A stretch of 64,000 nucleotides of DNA from Primula veris (taxonomy: Eukaryota > Streptophyta > Magnoliopsida > Ericales > Primulaceae), in NCBI GenBank assembly GCA_963682055.1, contig OY821743.1, forward strand, positions 32,474,702-32,538,701, given 5' to 3'. Numbering within the stretch: position 1 is the first letter of the stretch; each line of letters opens with the position of its first letter. The position numbers and the translations under genes were made by a program. Shown here one piece after another: positions 1 through 13,600 of this stretch. The notes under the pieces were generated by a model that had not been told where the DNA came from, did not search any database, and saw only the letters and a program-made list of their open reading frames with translations.

Positions 1-131
1 AACATTTTTCTCTTCTTAAATAACCTCGGTGCTTTTTAGATACATGATTAACTCTTTCTTGTATAGGGAAAGTGGAGAAAGCTGATGCAATACAAAAATT
101 AACTTAACAGTGATTAGAACTTTAGCAGTAC

Positions 132-3100
132 CTGGCGCAAAGGCCTCAAGAAAGGGATAAAGTCGAAAGGACCATCTAATATATAGGTGGTAGCAACAAA
201 AACCCCTCCAGGCCTCAACACTCTACTTATCTCCGCCACCTGTACAAATACAGATTTGAAAGATGAATATATTACTACACTAACCAGTATTACAGTATAT
301 ATATTTAAACCTGAAAAATGTTAAGAATAGGACATGCCTGCAATTCTGTTGCTACATATAATATACTGAAACTGGCATGATTTGCAAAATGAGGGAGCAA
401 TCCTCAACCAAATCTTTTTCTCCGATACAAAAGAGAGTTTGCGAAACGCCAATTGCAGGAAAATTGTATTTAAATTGTTATCTAATTGTGGTTTAGGTGC
501 AAGGATAATGTCATCTACAACCTTTTTAAACAGTTTCAACGTGTATTGTTTTTCTAGCTTACCACCTAATCATCCTCACAAAAGTGGGATGACTTTCCAT
601 TTTTACCGAAGTTCCTGTTCTCAGTTTAGCTGGTTTGTTATTTGAAATTAAATTACTGTGGATAAACTAGCCTCTTTTTTGTGAAACATTTTTATAAATC
701 ATTTTCGTAATGCATTTCAATCTTTTCAGAGTTCAGAAGGACAACATATTGCACAGGACTGACTGAAAGCTAACGAAATACACACATAATCCATTCCAAG
801 CAAGGGAATCCCAGTAACATGTCCAAAATAGTATAAACTTTTTCTTTATAAAATGGATATTATACTTACACCTGCAGACGGGGAAGGCCAACAGTGCAAA
901 GCAGCACCAGCATGCACAGCATCAACAGAGCTAGAAACAAATGGGAGCCTCGAGATATCCGCTCTCACCAATGCAAAGTTTCTGAAAATAAAAATATGTC
1001 AAATCAGAAAAAATCCTACAAGTGGATTTTTTTTATTTTAGTCAAGGATTTATTAAAAAAATAAAATAATATACTCTTCGGGGAATTTGTCTTCCTGCTT
1101 TATAAACTCGTAGCATTGTTGCAACATGTTCTCTGAAAAGTCCAGAGCAACAACAAGTGAGAATAATCCACTTTTGGCAAATATTCGCGAAAAAAGGCCA
1201 CTTGCACAACTTGCATCGATTATACTGCCACCTAAAACTGGCTTAAGGTAGTCCTTGATCAACTCGAACTGACAAAAACATTATTTTAAATATTAGGAAA
1301 GGGTCATTCAAGTAAAATGTAATCATAAAGATTAGCAGGAAAACTATCCATAAACTTTAGTATCAGGGATGTTTATTTTAGTGCAAAAGCTACTTCCCGG
1401 AGTTGGGGAAACAGAATACGCTCATAGGAAAGCAACGTAAATTATGCTTGCAATATGTAGTATATCGAACAAAAGAATGGTTAGCTACTAAGAAAAATGC
1501 TTCATCGGTAACATGCCAAAACAAGCAAATTTATTATTAAAAGCTAGTGAAAAATAGGATATAACACATCAAGACTCTATGGTAGATATTGTCTTTTAAA
1601 CAATAAAAGTTAGAAGTGCACTTCTGTAAGTATAAATTTGCTATGTTTCTTTAAGGGCAACTGAGCAAAGCGTCTCCCTAAGCAATAGCCATGCGTATCG
1701 ATCAATTTTTTGTAGGATAATCAATTTACATGGCCAAAAATCAACGCACAAGGTCAAAGAAAAGTACAAAAAACAACATCCACAAAGCTACCTCTTTATC
1801 TGGGCCTGGGAAACCACCCGCAATTGAGAAACCTTGTCGCCACCCTCGCTCATAAAGGAACGATACCAGAGGAGTCCTGTCATCAAAAAAATTACTATCA
1901 TCATATCATGTATAATATTTTATTGCAATTCATCATAAAACTCAATTGCTTGTTCAGTAATCTCTATATTGTAAAACTCATGAACGGACCATATCAACAT
2001 TTTTTCAAACGCTTTATAACCAAGAAGCACATATTTACACAGAGACTCCATTAGTCAAGGGTCAGAGAAACAATCTAGTTATGAAAATAAAATGTAGGCT
2101 AGACGAGATCTAAACATTACGAGAAAAACTCTTTCATTCAGAGAAACAAAATGGTTTCTTATTCTTTTGACAAGTTTACCCTTAATATGTCAAAGTAAGA
2201 TTTTTTTTATACTTAAACCTATTTCGGTGGAGAGCAGCAAAATGGCATCTTTATTACTTTTGTTACTATTCTGGGCAAGTTCCACGCAATTGAGACATAG
2301 CAAAATGGAATATTACTCAACTGTTTGGAAACTAAAGGAGTATTACATTTCCTCGGCTACAGAAAATTAGGTATATGATACGTACTAATTGAGAAGGCAA
2401 AATGCAAAGGACAGCGCCAAAGGAGATAAGTGATCTGTTTTAATTTTGTTTATACTATTTTAATCTCCAAAGACTGTAATATGTTTGTGCCTGAAAATCT
2501 CCGTGGAAGCAGGCATAGGTTCACCATATAGCTTGGCCCCACTAGCCACTGTGAGGTCGATGTGCGTTTTGTTACCGATGTATGCCTTCTGACAGTTACT
2601 GCACTGTAACCGAGTTGTGGGTGCAGAGTCCCTACAAATATGCATACCTTGTAAGTAACGGAGTAACATATGTGCAACTACCCAAGTGATAGATAACGCA
2701 TTAACAAGGGAATTTCACTTACACAGATAAAGCAGGATTACCGTTCCAGATAAATTGGCTATAACAAATTGGACATGCTAAAATGCTCTTGCTGGTGTTT
2801 TCTTTTTTAAGATCAGAGCTTGCATCCTGTTTACAAAATAATTTCCAGAATTTAAGATGCTGATACCAGAAAAGCTTGAATGAAACATAAATTAGTTCAC
2901 ACAATTTTTTCAATGTTCTTTGCTAAGGGTTAAAATGTGCAGGTTTCGTGCAAGCTTAAAATCGTAGAATCCAATAACTTGTAGAATTTTATTTTGGTTA
3001 AGTTTCGGAAATAAATCCGCATCATTGCAACTTGGTCTAGCTAGCTCAGTTCTTAAAAAATTTAGCCATATTACAGCCATTTCTTCTGCAGCGAATTCTA

Positions 3101-5628
3101 TGTTTCTTCCACCATATGTGATAGTGGTGCGAGGTGATTATGAAACCTGATATCTATTGATTACCTAAGATACTATATGGAGATATCTGCGTTAAGAATC
3201 AAAGACTAACAAAGAACTGATGATGGGACCGTTTGGTAACATCTTATGAATACAAAAGTAAATATAGATGAAACTAAATATGTCCCTATAAGCAGTAATA
3301 ACAGGTATTTTGGTGGCATTAAGTGACAAACATATGCTTTTTGTGTTGAAGTAGTAGTTACTAAAAACACGTTTCATGTACCGATTTTCTTTCCCATTTC
3401 TCAATATTTTACATGTAATTTTTGTCATTCTTTAAAAATAAATGGTGTTTCATGTTTTTGTTTTCCATATCACTTTTCCGCGTACCGGCAACTACGGTTG
3501 GAGTATGTCTGCCTCAAAGTTCTTTTTCATCTCTACACACCAATTACCATAACTCCCAAAAAAATTATAATCATTTAGATTAAACAAATTAAGTAAAACA
3601 GCGGAACACACGTGAATCATGCAAAAGGCAACTGAGAATGGATTAGGAAACAATTGAAGAGCTAATTTTTGCATTGTACTTTTGAAAAGAAACTTCAATC
3701 GGAAATGGTTCTTTATGAACCCTACTTGTGCCCTGCCAATAACAAGAGAAGTAAATAAATATGCAACAAATTACGTGGATTGAACACAACTCCATTTTGG
3801 TTCTCAACGATACCTACTAAATGAGCCGAGCCATGATTAGGATGGTTTTCCATCCACTAAGGCAGAAAATGAGCCAAGCCTAGCTCTGTTCAGGCTCGGC
3901 TCGTTTACAAAACAAGCCTTAAAATTATGTCTACACTTGGCTAGTTTACGAATCGATCCTCATCAAGCACGGTTCATTTGGCTCGTTAAGCTCTAACGAG
4001 CCAAACCCAGCCTTTAAGACTGATTTCGCGTGCGAAAGTTATTTTTACTTAACTAAAAATCAACTTTACAAATAGGTACTCTTATTTTATAATATAAACC
4101 GATGCAGTTTATAATTATACAGATTTACTATCTACAATGAAAAGTGTTTTTATATTATGTGCATTATAAGTTGAAGTTGTACATTAAATTACTTACATAT
4201 ATAAGCTGCATAGTCTAGAAATGATATAAAAAATAAAATAAAATTAATAGTAATAATTAAACACCCCGAACCCTAACACGAGCAATATATGTATTTTCAG
4301 GATCGGTCAATTAGTAAATGGACGAACACGAAGATGTTCATGAATGGCCCTACACCCATTATTGAAACCAACAGTGTCACCTCTTCAAAACCTACGAGCA
4401 TTACTATTAGAACTAAAAGTACAGAGACCTAAGAGAACTCTAGTTACAACTATAGGGACTATGAAGGTAAAGCCTAAAATTCTGTAATTTTAATCAGTTT
4501 TTGATCAACATAGGATAATTACTATTAGAACTAAAACCACAGGGGCCTGAGAGAACTCTACCTACAACTCTAGTTTATAATTATACATATTTACCGTCTA
4601 AAATAAAATTGTTTATTGATTATGTTAAGTTATACACAAATTACTTACATAAATAAGCATAGTCTAGAAATGTTTCAAAAAAAACTTATTATAGTAAAAC
4701 TTTTAAGCACCACGAACCCTAACACGAGCTGTATATTTTTGTTCATCCTTGATTCATTAGTAAAAATGCACAAACACGATGACGTTCATGAATCTCCCTG
4801 CATCCACTATTAAGACCAATACTGTCACTTTTTTAAAAACCTAGGAGCATTACTGTAAGAACTAAAAGCACATGGACCTGAGAGAACTGTCGTTACAACT
4901 ACAGAGAGCGTTAAGAAAGATTATTGATTTTAAAACCCTACATCCACTATGGGAATTGGGGACCGATAATGTCACTTTTTAAAAATCTAGGAGCATTACT
5001 GTAAAAACTAAAAGCATAGGGACCTGAGAGAACTGTCGTTACAACTACAGAGATCATGAAGATAATAAAGAATAAAAAAGGAGAGCGTTAAGAAAGATTA
5101 TTGATTTTAAAACCCTGCATCCACTATTAAGACAAATACTGTCACTTTTTAAAAATCTAGGACCACTACTGTAAGAACTAAAAGCATAGGGACCTGAGAG
5201 AACTGTCGTTACAACTACAGAGATCATGAAGATAATAAAGAATAAAAAAGGAGAGCGTTAAGAAAGATTATTGATTTTAAAACCCTACATCCACTATGGG
5301 GATTGAGGGACCAATAATGTCACTTTTTTAAAAAAACTAATACCATTAGTGTAAGAACTAAAAGCATAGGGACCTGAGAGAACTGTAGTTGCAACTATAG
5401 AGACAATGAAAATAAAAGCAAAAAAAAAGCGAATATTACGGGTTCGGTTTCGACAACTTGACGGGTAGAAGAAGAACGAGATTTCGCCAGGTGAGTTCGT
5501 ATGACGATTGAGTGACAAGTGGACGGATGAGATGAAAAGAAGGTTCTTGTTGTGGAGTAGCTAAGTTGAGTCGATTTCAGTAACACAACAGCTGAGGAGA
5601 AGAAACTCATTATGTTAGCATTCGCCAT
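132..5628 (-). CDS. Chloroplast-type SAM-dependent methyltransferase (At1g78140/At2g41040 family), 3' end outside window
   Basis: Predicted class I S-adenosylmethionine methyltransferase with an N-terminal plastid-type leader; its substrate is unknown. Exons on the minus strand: 5440-5628, 2723-2826, 2491-2631, 1792-1876, 1075-1268, 870-981, 132-239, giving 311 codons in frame. Residues 1-60 are Ser/Thr-rich and poor in acidic residues, like a transit peptide. A zinc-ribbon-like pair follows (CPIC at 81-84, CSNC at 108-111), then a LYERGWRQ block and SAM motif I around residue 191. In motif I (DASCASG) an Ala replaces the Gly usual in the family. The VRADISRLPF and HAGAALHCWPSPS blocks and LRPGGVFVATTY match plant homologues. 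I chose the ATG at 5628 for its context (AAAATGGC); an in-frame ATG lies 36 bases upstream. The intron after exon 3 appears to start with GC. The last exon or exons lie left of position 1. Confidence 0.88.
3815..4025. repeat. Dispersed GAGCC-motif repeat fragment
   Basis: Short direct and inverted GAGCCGAGCC / GGCTCGGCTC words cluster here in the methyltransferase intron 1, in a GC-richer block than its surroundings. This resembles dispersed plant repeats built on this motif. The family is not identified. Confidence 0.35.
4300..5400. repeat. Degenerate tandem repeat array in methyltransferase intron 1
   Basis: A block with the core GACCTGAGAGAACTGT recurs near 4426, 4544, 4874, 5021, 5191 and 5371. 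The last copies are spaced about 147, 170 and 180 bases apart. Flanking words such as 'gagcattactgtaagaactaaaagca' and 'gattttaaaaccctacatccactat' (each seen in several copies) belong to the same unit. The array stops about 40 bases short of exon 1. Confidence 0.8.
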
Positions 5629-5733
5629 TTTAATTACGACGAGTTTTTTATTTATGTCCACCAAATGTTGTGTTTATAATTATAGACTATAGTAGTAGTT
5701 TTAGTAGGAATAGGAGATATTTTATATACCCGA

Positions 5734-5743
5734 CTATTTATAT
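5734..5743 (-). promoter_or_regulatory. Candidate TATA box of the methyltransferase gene
   Basis: On the minus strand this reads TATAAATAG, about 106 bases upstream of the chosen ATG. A second TATATAAAA-like stretch lies near 5720-5729. The position fits a plant core promoter. The assignment rests on motif and spacing only. Confidence 0.45.
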
Positions 5744-5759
5744 ACACACATTACACATG

Positions 5760-6340
5760 AATGTTAAAAGGACAAACGGCCAGCCTACTCTTTTTTATCT
5801 TAAGTGATACTACTACTTCTTTAACTTTACCGCACAACCTCTCTATATTAATTTGTGTATCAATAAATTATTACATAAATAATTTATTATCAGTTGAAAA
5901 TAATAATAATCTCTATATTATAATATTTTATGATTTTTTATAGTCCCGTCTTAATAAATTTGACTTCATATAAAAATAAATTACATAAAATTGTAAAATT
6001 ATATATATATTGTTAGATTAAACTTAAAACGATTTAAAATATTTATCGAATGTAATATGTGATATTGTCTTGATTTTTTGGGTTGTCACCGTATCTTTAA
6101 CTTGCGGGGTACATAATAGCGCGTACACGTGAATATTTTCTTGTTGAAACCAAAATAATTCTAACTTGTCAACCATGGTTAACGTTTATTGACATAAAAC
6201 TTTTTGTATTTCTGAACTATCATCATCCGGATTATCTACCTCCGCCTCTTGTCTAATTTCAGCAACAATTTATTCGTTCCTCAAGGCATACACAACTTAT
6301 TGCTTTTATTTTTTTATATATCAACCTCTATTTAGAAATA
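5760..6340. other. Intergenic AT-rich stretch, nothing recognised
   Basis: This is very AT-rich sequence upstream of the methyltransferase promoter. I see no coding potential, RNA gene or clear repeat boundary. Confidence 0.6.
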
Positions 6341-7812
6341 ACCTCCTCATTTACAATAGTATTATTAATTTTTTATTGTTAAGTATAGTGATAAATCATC
6401 ATTTAAAAATATATTAAATGACACATAGACATATTAAGTTAAACACTCACATTAGTTTTAACTTTAACAATATTATCTATTTTAATTAAAAATTAATTAT
6501 CTAAAATATAGGGCTTATCTATTTTTTGCACGTCATACATTAGCGCCAAATTTCAAAAAGATATAAATTTTAGAAACAGAGAAATAATTTATTATATTTT
6601 CAACTTATCTTTATTTTAAAATTCAATTGTAAACAAAAGACTGAGTCAAACAAACCGTGGGTTCAATGATTTGGTAAATATTGAATATATACCATATGTT
6701 ATTATTGCTAGGATAAAATAGATAGTAGTATGCATACAGAGAAAAATATGCGTGAGATACCAAATTTGACTGAATAACAGTTAATTGTGGAGTGAGTTTG
6801 ACTTTTTTGTCATGTCATTAACTAATAACAATTAAAAAGATTGTTATTTTTCATAATATTTTTAACATTTATAAAGTTAACATGTATACTTTAACACGTC
6901 TAATGGAGAGACAAAATTGTACTGTTAGCTAACATTTAGTTAACAATAAAGATAACAACACTATTATAGAGGCTCTCCACAATAGTTGTGTTAATTTTAA
7001 CAATATTAACTTTGACATATCATTATTTAATTACATGTTAAATGACACATGTATAAATTAAATTTAACATTCACATGTGTATTAACTTAACAAAATTATA
7101 TAGTTTTAATTAAAATTAATTATTAATTAAAATATCATTTATTAATCATTTTCTAAACCCGCGCTAAAATAGGAAGTAAAATAGAAGTAGCTGAAATAGA
7201 GTCCACGTTGAAATTAATGTTATTTTGCCACATCATCAATTAAAAACATTAAAAACATTGTTATCTTTAACAATTTTTTTAACATCTATAAAGATAACAC
7301 ATGATTTAACATAACTAATGGAAAAAAAAAATACATTGTTAGCTAAGAACATCCACAATAGTTGTGTTAATTTTAACAATATTAACTTTGACACATCATC
7401 GTTTAATTGCATGTTAAATGACACATATGTAACTTAAATTTAACATTCATATTAGCGTATTAACTTAACAAAGTTATCTAATTTAATTAAAATTAATTAT
7501 TAATTGAAATCTCATTAATTTTGTAAACCCCCCATTAATATATGAACTAAACTAGGAGTATTTGAAATATAGTTCATGTTATAATTAATTGTATTTTGCC
7601 ATATAATTCATTAACAACATTAAAAACGTTGTTATAGTTAACAACTTTTTTAACATCTATAAAGATAACACATGATTTAACATAACTAACGAAGACAAAA
7701 AAATATATTGTTAGCTAAGTATTTTACTTAACAATAGAGATAACAACACTATTGTAGATGCTCTAACTATTTTAGTTAACAATAAAGATAACAATACTAT
7801 TGTAAATGATCT
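6341..7812. mobile_element. Nested/tandem cluster of MITE copies (at least three)
   Basis: Left ends reading approximately 'catccacaatagttgtgttaat' occur at about 6345, 6970 and 7350. Right ends with the inverted sequence (AACACTATTGTAGATGCTCT-like) occur at about 6960 and 7745, with one further partial right end to 7812. Shared internal words include TTAAATGACACAT and 'taaagataacacatgattta'. The copies read about 6341-6976, 6970-7345 (right end cut) and 7346-7764. They have no coding capacity. The terminal inverted repeats and repeated internal sequence identify a non-autonomous DNA transposon family; its superfamily is uncertain. Confidence 0.75.
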
Positions 7813-10690
7813 TATAAGAATATTTTATCCCGATCCCGAAGTTATTACTGTAAAGAGGTTGTACTGTAGTACTTATTTAACTTCATTACAAGTAGTAATA
7901 AGAATGTTGTAAAAAGTAGAAATGATGTTTGCATAATAAATAAAAAAATCGAACTGGTTCACTTCTATTCATGATGTGATAATTTTCTAGTGGTTATATA
8001 TGTTTATAACGTTATATAGTGTGAAAAGTATGTGGAGTAAGACTAAAAAAATTATTTTTTATTTGTTTTTCGAGTGCTGCATTGATTCGGGGTAAACCGT
8101 AAACGTGAATATCATTGCTCTTAAAAAACGAAGGAATGAATATCTTATCTGAAAACAAATTTTCAACTTAATTTCTTTTTGATACTACTGTTAATTCTAT
8201 TTAGTACTCCTAGTATGTTAACACGGAAAGAACCGAGAAAGCACTACTCAACTGAATATCATTACTAAAACTGTACTCAAGTTTCGTATACTCAATCGCA
8301 ATATGATTGTAATTGCGTCCGCACTAAAACTCTTTATGTTTTGTTTTTGTTTCTCCTTTTGCCCAGGTGAATCGGCATCTTCAACCACTTCTCATCTTTA
8401 CACATTAATAAGATCTCCTTCACTGTCCATATGTAATTTGTCATACCAGTCGACGGGTAGCAACATGGAGTTCTACAAGTTGTCCTTGTCAGGGAGAGGA
8501 GATGTTTGGCGATGATTCCTCAATCCCTATGGAGAAGCAACACTCTGCGGTGATTATCAGCAAACTTCTAAAAATTGATTTCGTCGACCTAAATTAGCTA
8601 CTCTTTAGGGCCTTAATATTGACTTGGCATTTCAAGCTGACTGTTCGCGGCAGAAAAGGTAGGGGAGACGACACTTTGATGTCAAACATGATCATTAAAA
8701 GTAATTGTTAGCTAGCTAGTAATTGATAGTTAAGATGATTGTAACCTTTACGGCTTACTTTTAGTGTTATGGAACAGTTAAAAGGGCGGTTGTTTTTTCA
8801 TAGGTACACTCATGACCGGTGATAGAGCACTTAGAAAATAAGTTTACAAATCAAACATTAGGCATAGTTAGTATAGAACAAGCTTTTCCTATTTACTTTT
8901 TGCCACATATACATGCTCTTACGTAACTGGCTAACTGCACTCAAGTCTTGCCCGAGAGGACACTAAATTTCATACTTTATACTAGCACTTATTAGACATT
9001 ATATTGGCAAGTACAACTCCACAGTTGGACCATTCAATCGTGTCCTCAATAAAAAAAATTAGGCAAGGAAAATAAGCATTGAACGAGTGTAAGATTTTTA
9101 GAGCCAGCAGCTATTTAACAAAGGGTCAATGCCCAAAACATACAGTGTGTTATGAAATATTACCAAAACATACAAGTCAAACCCAAACAAATTGTATTAT
9201 TCAGTATTCAACTAGGACACTTCAGACATTAATCTCAAGTTATAACCGTAATAGTCTAAAACCTAGATAAGTAGCTAACGTGTCAAATGCAAAACACACA
9301 TGCATGTGGAGTGACTTAAGAGTGCCAAAACAAATGCATTGACCCCTTAACCAACAGAACAAACAAGTTGATCACGATATTGGTATTCGCAAGATAATTA
9401 AACAGAAATATTTTAAACCAAACAAACTAAGGAGAATACCTCGACAAATAGTTTAGAATCAAAAATATTCACAATATATTATCAGTATTACGTTAGACCC
9501 GACAACTTAGGAAAAATAATCTCAATCAAGACACATGACCGCAACCACATTTCCCAACACAACTAAAGTCTTTTTGCAGCTAGCCAACACACATCATGCC
9601 ATAATCGCTTACCTTACTTGAATATACTAAAACAAAATAAGTTAACGAAGAGAAAGTCGGCTGAAATGACCTTTGAATGACATTCATAAACTTCAAGATT
9701 TATATTCAAATAACTTTTAAAATGCAGAGGGATGAAGTGTAACTGATGATAGGTAATCGTAGTTCAACGGTGAATCCCATTAGGCAGCATTCAAACTAAT
9801 CAAGTTTCACCATATATCAGCAATATATGACATCTTATCCCGCATTCTACATGCAACATCATGTCAAGACAGCTACAACTATCAGCACTAGGTGTATTTG
9901 AGTTCCACAAATCAAACAGCATCCGCTACATATGTCCGGCAAAAAGGACAGACAATATAGTCAAAAGTCAGAAACCCAAACGGGTTGGTAATTGCTAAAG
10001 AAGCTTTAAACCTTACCAGCCAAAATATATCACAACACCGAACTAAAATCAACTAGTAGCTGATGATATCAACCAGCACAGCAAGATCAACAGCTGCTAT
10101 ATCATCAAGCATCAGCCAACAGCTACTATATCATCAAGCTATCAGCCACAATCAACATTCTTCCCGAGCATACATACAGAAAATATGGTTCATCACAAGT
10201 ACAAAATTAGTCCACTTACATATATCAATCGCAATCAACATACATAAAGCATACGACACCAGCATGGTCCATGCTACGTGGTAGTATAGTACCACCAATA
10301 ACAAAATTGAAGATCTGGAATAACACTATATCCAAATCATTGTTGGTATTGGTACCAATTGATGGATGTAAGGCTAAATACTATATAGATTCTCATCAAC
10401 ATTGAAGCAAAATTATACAAGGGAGCCAAAAGGAAGGAGAGTAGAACCAAGCATAATAATCCAGCAAAACATAAGTAAATAAGATTCTATAACATAAAAA
10501 TAAAAACTCCAAATGCAAGCAGGAAATAAGTCAACCTTGAAATACCAAGCCAGACAAGCTTTAGCAATTCTACAGTGTGATTCAACACTCAAACATGCGA
10601 GTTCTCAGCCGAACAAAGACAGCAACTTAAAAAGTACGATGACGATGACACAAGCTGAAGTTCATCAGGCAGCAAATCTCCTAATGCAGT
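7813..10690. other. Intergenic / possible SC35 3'UTR region, no gene recognised
   Basis: This lies downstream of the minus-strand SC35 stop codon. Short open frames occur at 8303-8515, 9079-9270 and 10063-10284 but show no recognisable domain. Some of 10300-10697 is probably SC35 3'UTR; its end cannot be fixed without transcripts. Confidence 0.5.
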
Positions 10691-10697
10691 AATCCTC

Positions 10698-13600
10698 CTA
10701 ATCCTGAAAAATGGAGGAAAAAAAGTGTCAACTGATCAGTATCAAATTTCAAAACTACAGAATGATATCACTGGATGGGGTTGTTTGTTTGCAGCTTTTA
10801 GAAAATAAGCTGGATTTTGGAGTTTCAGACAAAGAGACTAGGTCTGCCCTGCTTAAAAAGCTCATAGCATATTCAGGAAAAAAGGCTCAGCTTTATAAGC
10901 TGGTCAACGGAAAGCAGTCCTCTTATTAAGTAAAAGAAATGCTGGGTTTTTTGTGGGCAGCCAAAAACGCTTAATGTAAATGGTCCAATACTTACATCAC
11001 CATCTGAACGCGGAGACCAGCTTCGAGAATCAGCACGCCTACCACGAGGAGACACACTGTTGGGAGTAAGAGAACGTTCTTTGTTACGGCGCCCATCACG
11101 ACTTTTTGCCCCGGGTGAAGGTGACCTACGTGGAGAGATACTCCTTCGAGGACTCCGGCTACGAGCAGGAGAAGCACTAAAAAATTACACATAAAGAATA
11201 AGATTATTACTATCTACAAACCAATATGGTTTGGGCAAAGTGTTTCATCAGCCTTGGCCCCCGACCTATGCTGAATTTTCTAGTGTGTACAAAAGAATAT
11301 GAGGTTGGTGAGCTGTTCGCAAAATTTATTCACCTGATGTACAAAATAGAAATTAGATGTAATGTTAGTGTTCAAAGTTATAACTAATCCAACTTGCAAT
11401 TAAGCAAAAAGCAACGCTAAAGGAGGAAGGAGGCAACATGGGAGAGAGAAAAAACTCAAATACCTTCCGTAATAACGACCACGACTGCGCCTATCATCAT
11501 CATATCTGTCTCTTCCACGGCCTCTCCTCGGACTCCCACTGTCACTTCTGCTTCGGCGGCTGCGGCTACGATGATCACGATCGTATCTATCGTATCTATC
11601 TCTGCTTCTGCTACGACGACGACTCCTGTACTCCTTGTCCCTGTAGTCATCTCTATGCCTAAATTGCATCCGACAGAGAAAAAACAGTTCAATAAATATG
11701 GTACATTGTATGATAAATCGTGAATGGAATCAAATAATTTCAAGAAGCAAAAAGAAAAAGAAGAGGAAGGAAGTATTACTAAAAATTTACCCTAATATCG
11801 AACAAAAACCCAATTTGGTTCATTGTGAGGCAGAAACAAAGAAAGTGACTCTAAAGAAATGCCTGGCTAAGTTCCCAGAAAACTGTTTTTTGACATCGGG
11901 AAATGTGTTTCCTCTTTCCCGTTTCCCAATCTTTTTGTATTTACATCTCCAATTATTTTTCAAAAAAACACGTTCCTCTTTCTGCTTCACGTAGTTAATT
12001 ACGCAAAACTCATAAAAGCATAACATGTTAAGAGCTGGAATTCATGTCTTACGAGAGATCAGAAGGATGATGCTTAGCACCTAAAATGCTGCTGGCTAAT
12101 AAAATTACATCACTAGGGTTTCTGATGAAGCCTAAGATTTATGAATAAATACACCTTAGGCTGCAAACAATTTCTGGCAATTATTGATAGATTTATGGAG
12201 GTTTGGAACAAAAAATAAACAATTTCCTGCAGTTTTTCTCTCTATCTTCGAATTTCTGCAGATTTCTTTTCCCAAGTTAACACTCAATTTTTATTTGATC
12301 ACATGTAACTTTCGTTGTAATCTTTCATAAAATGATTGTTTCAGTTCATGTTATGTTTATACTTTGTTCAATTCTTAGTTCCTCAGTTACATCAGTGTCA
12401 TGGAGAGGGTAACTTAGTTATCTACAAGGCAAATAATTGAATTTAAAGTTTAACATTTGTAACAACACGTTACATGCACTATACGACAGAATCCAAATTA
12501 AGCTACGATCTTGGCTAGAATGACTTGATTATTGTGAATGTGTATTTGGTAAACAATCTTCAAAAAATAATAATACATACCTTGGTCGAGGACTACGGCT
12601 TCTTGACCTTGATACTGGTTCTATTATCCTTCCTTTATCACTGAAACCCAAAATCATATATCTTATTAATTACAATAAGGGCAATCTTAAGTTTAGAAAC
12701 TAAGTCCAGAATACAAAAACCTCTTTCCAGATTCGACTAAAAATCTATGACCAAGTCACAACATACCCTCCATTTCTTGCAACTAAAAACTAAATCCAAA
12801 AGCAACATATTTGGCTTACATTCGTTCTGCATTAGGACCATACTTGGCGAATTGAACCATAATTTCTCTACCATCCACAACACGTCCTGATAAATAAACA
12901 CACAAACAAATTATACGTTCAATTTTTCATCAAAAAAGAAGGGGAAAAAGACAATGTGGTAAATGAGTTCCGAGATAATTATGGGATTTCAATGACAGAA
13001 ATAACTAACCATCAAGCCTTTCAACAGCCTTTTGGGCTTCATCAGCATAATTGTAACGCACAAATGCAAAACCCCGTGAATCACCAGTCCTGATATTATT
13101 GCAAACTTTAAATGACTAAACTCATAAGAAAATTAAAAAGAAACTTCAAACACATTACCGACCAGCAATCTCAAAAGTGGAACGAAAAATACTCTAATAA
13201 ATACTCTTGGCTAGTTCACATTTAATCTGGACAAATTAAAACAAAACCCTCTATCTGTGCTATAAATGCTATAAAACATTAATACAAGGTTAAGAGAAAT
13301 AGTCCATATGTAAAAGCCATAATAGCTAATTTCCAGGACAATCACAGCAGGAAAACAGCCAAAAGCAATATGTTGCTACAAATTTTATTGTGAATAATGT
13401 GTAAGTCACGAGGAAACAACACCGTAAAATTATTAGCATATGTGTTTGAGATACTGAGCTCACTAGCACCAAATTAATAGATATTACTGATAAATTTGGA
13501 TAAGAAACTCAACTTCACCTTTAACAAGTGCGCCAGTAGTAACTAGTATGTACTGCTTGCAATATATGCTTCTAGTTCAATTAAAAAAATTCTAAACTTG

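Noticed and set aside
8303..8515. 70-residue open frame with a hydrophobic N-terminus
   Set aside because: No homology recognised and surrounded by stops. Could be a decayed fragment; not supportable as a gene.
11438..11743. Open frames overlapping SC35 exon 6 in other frames and strand (Cys/His-rich or Val/Ala-rich)
   Set aside because: Shadows of the RS-domain exon.
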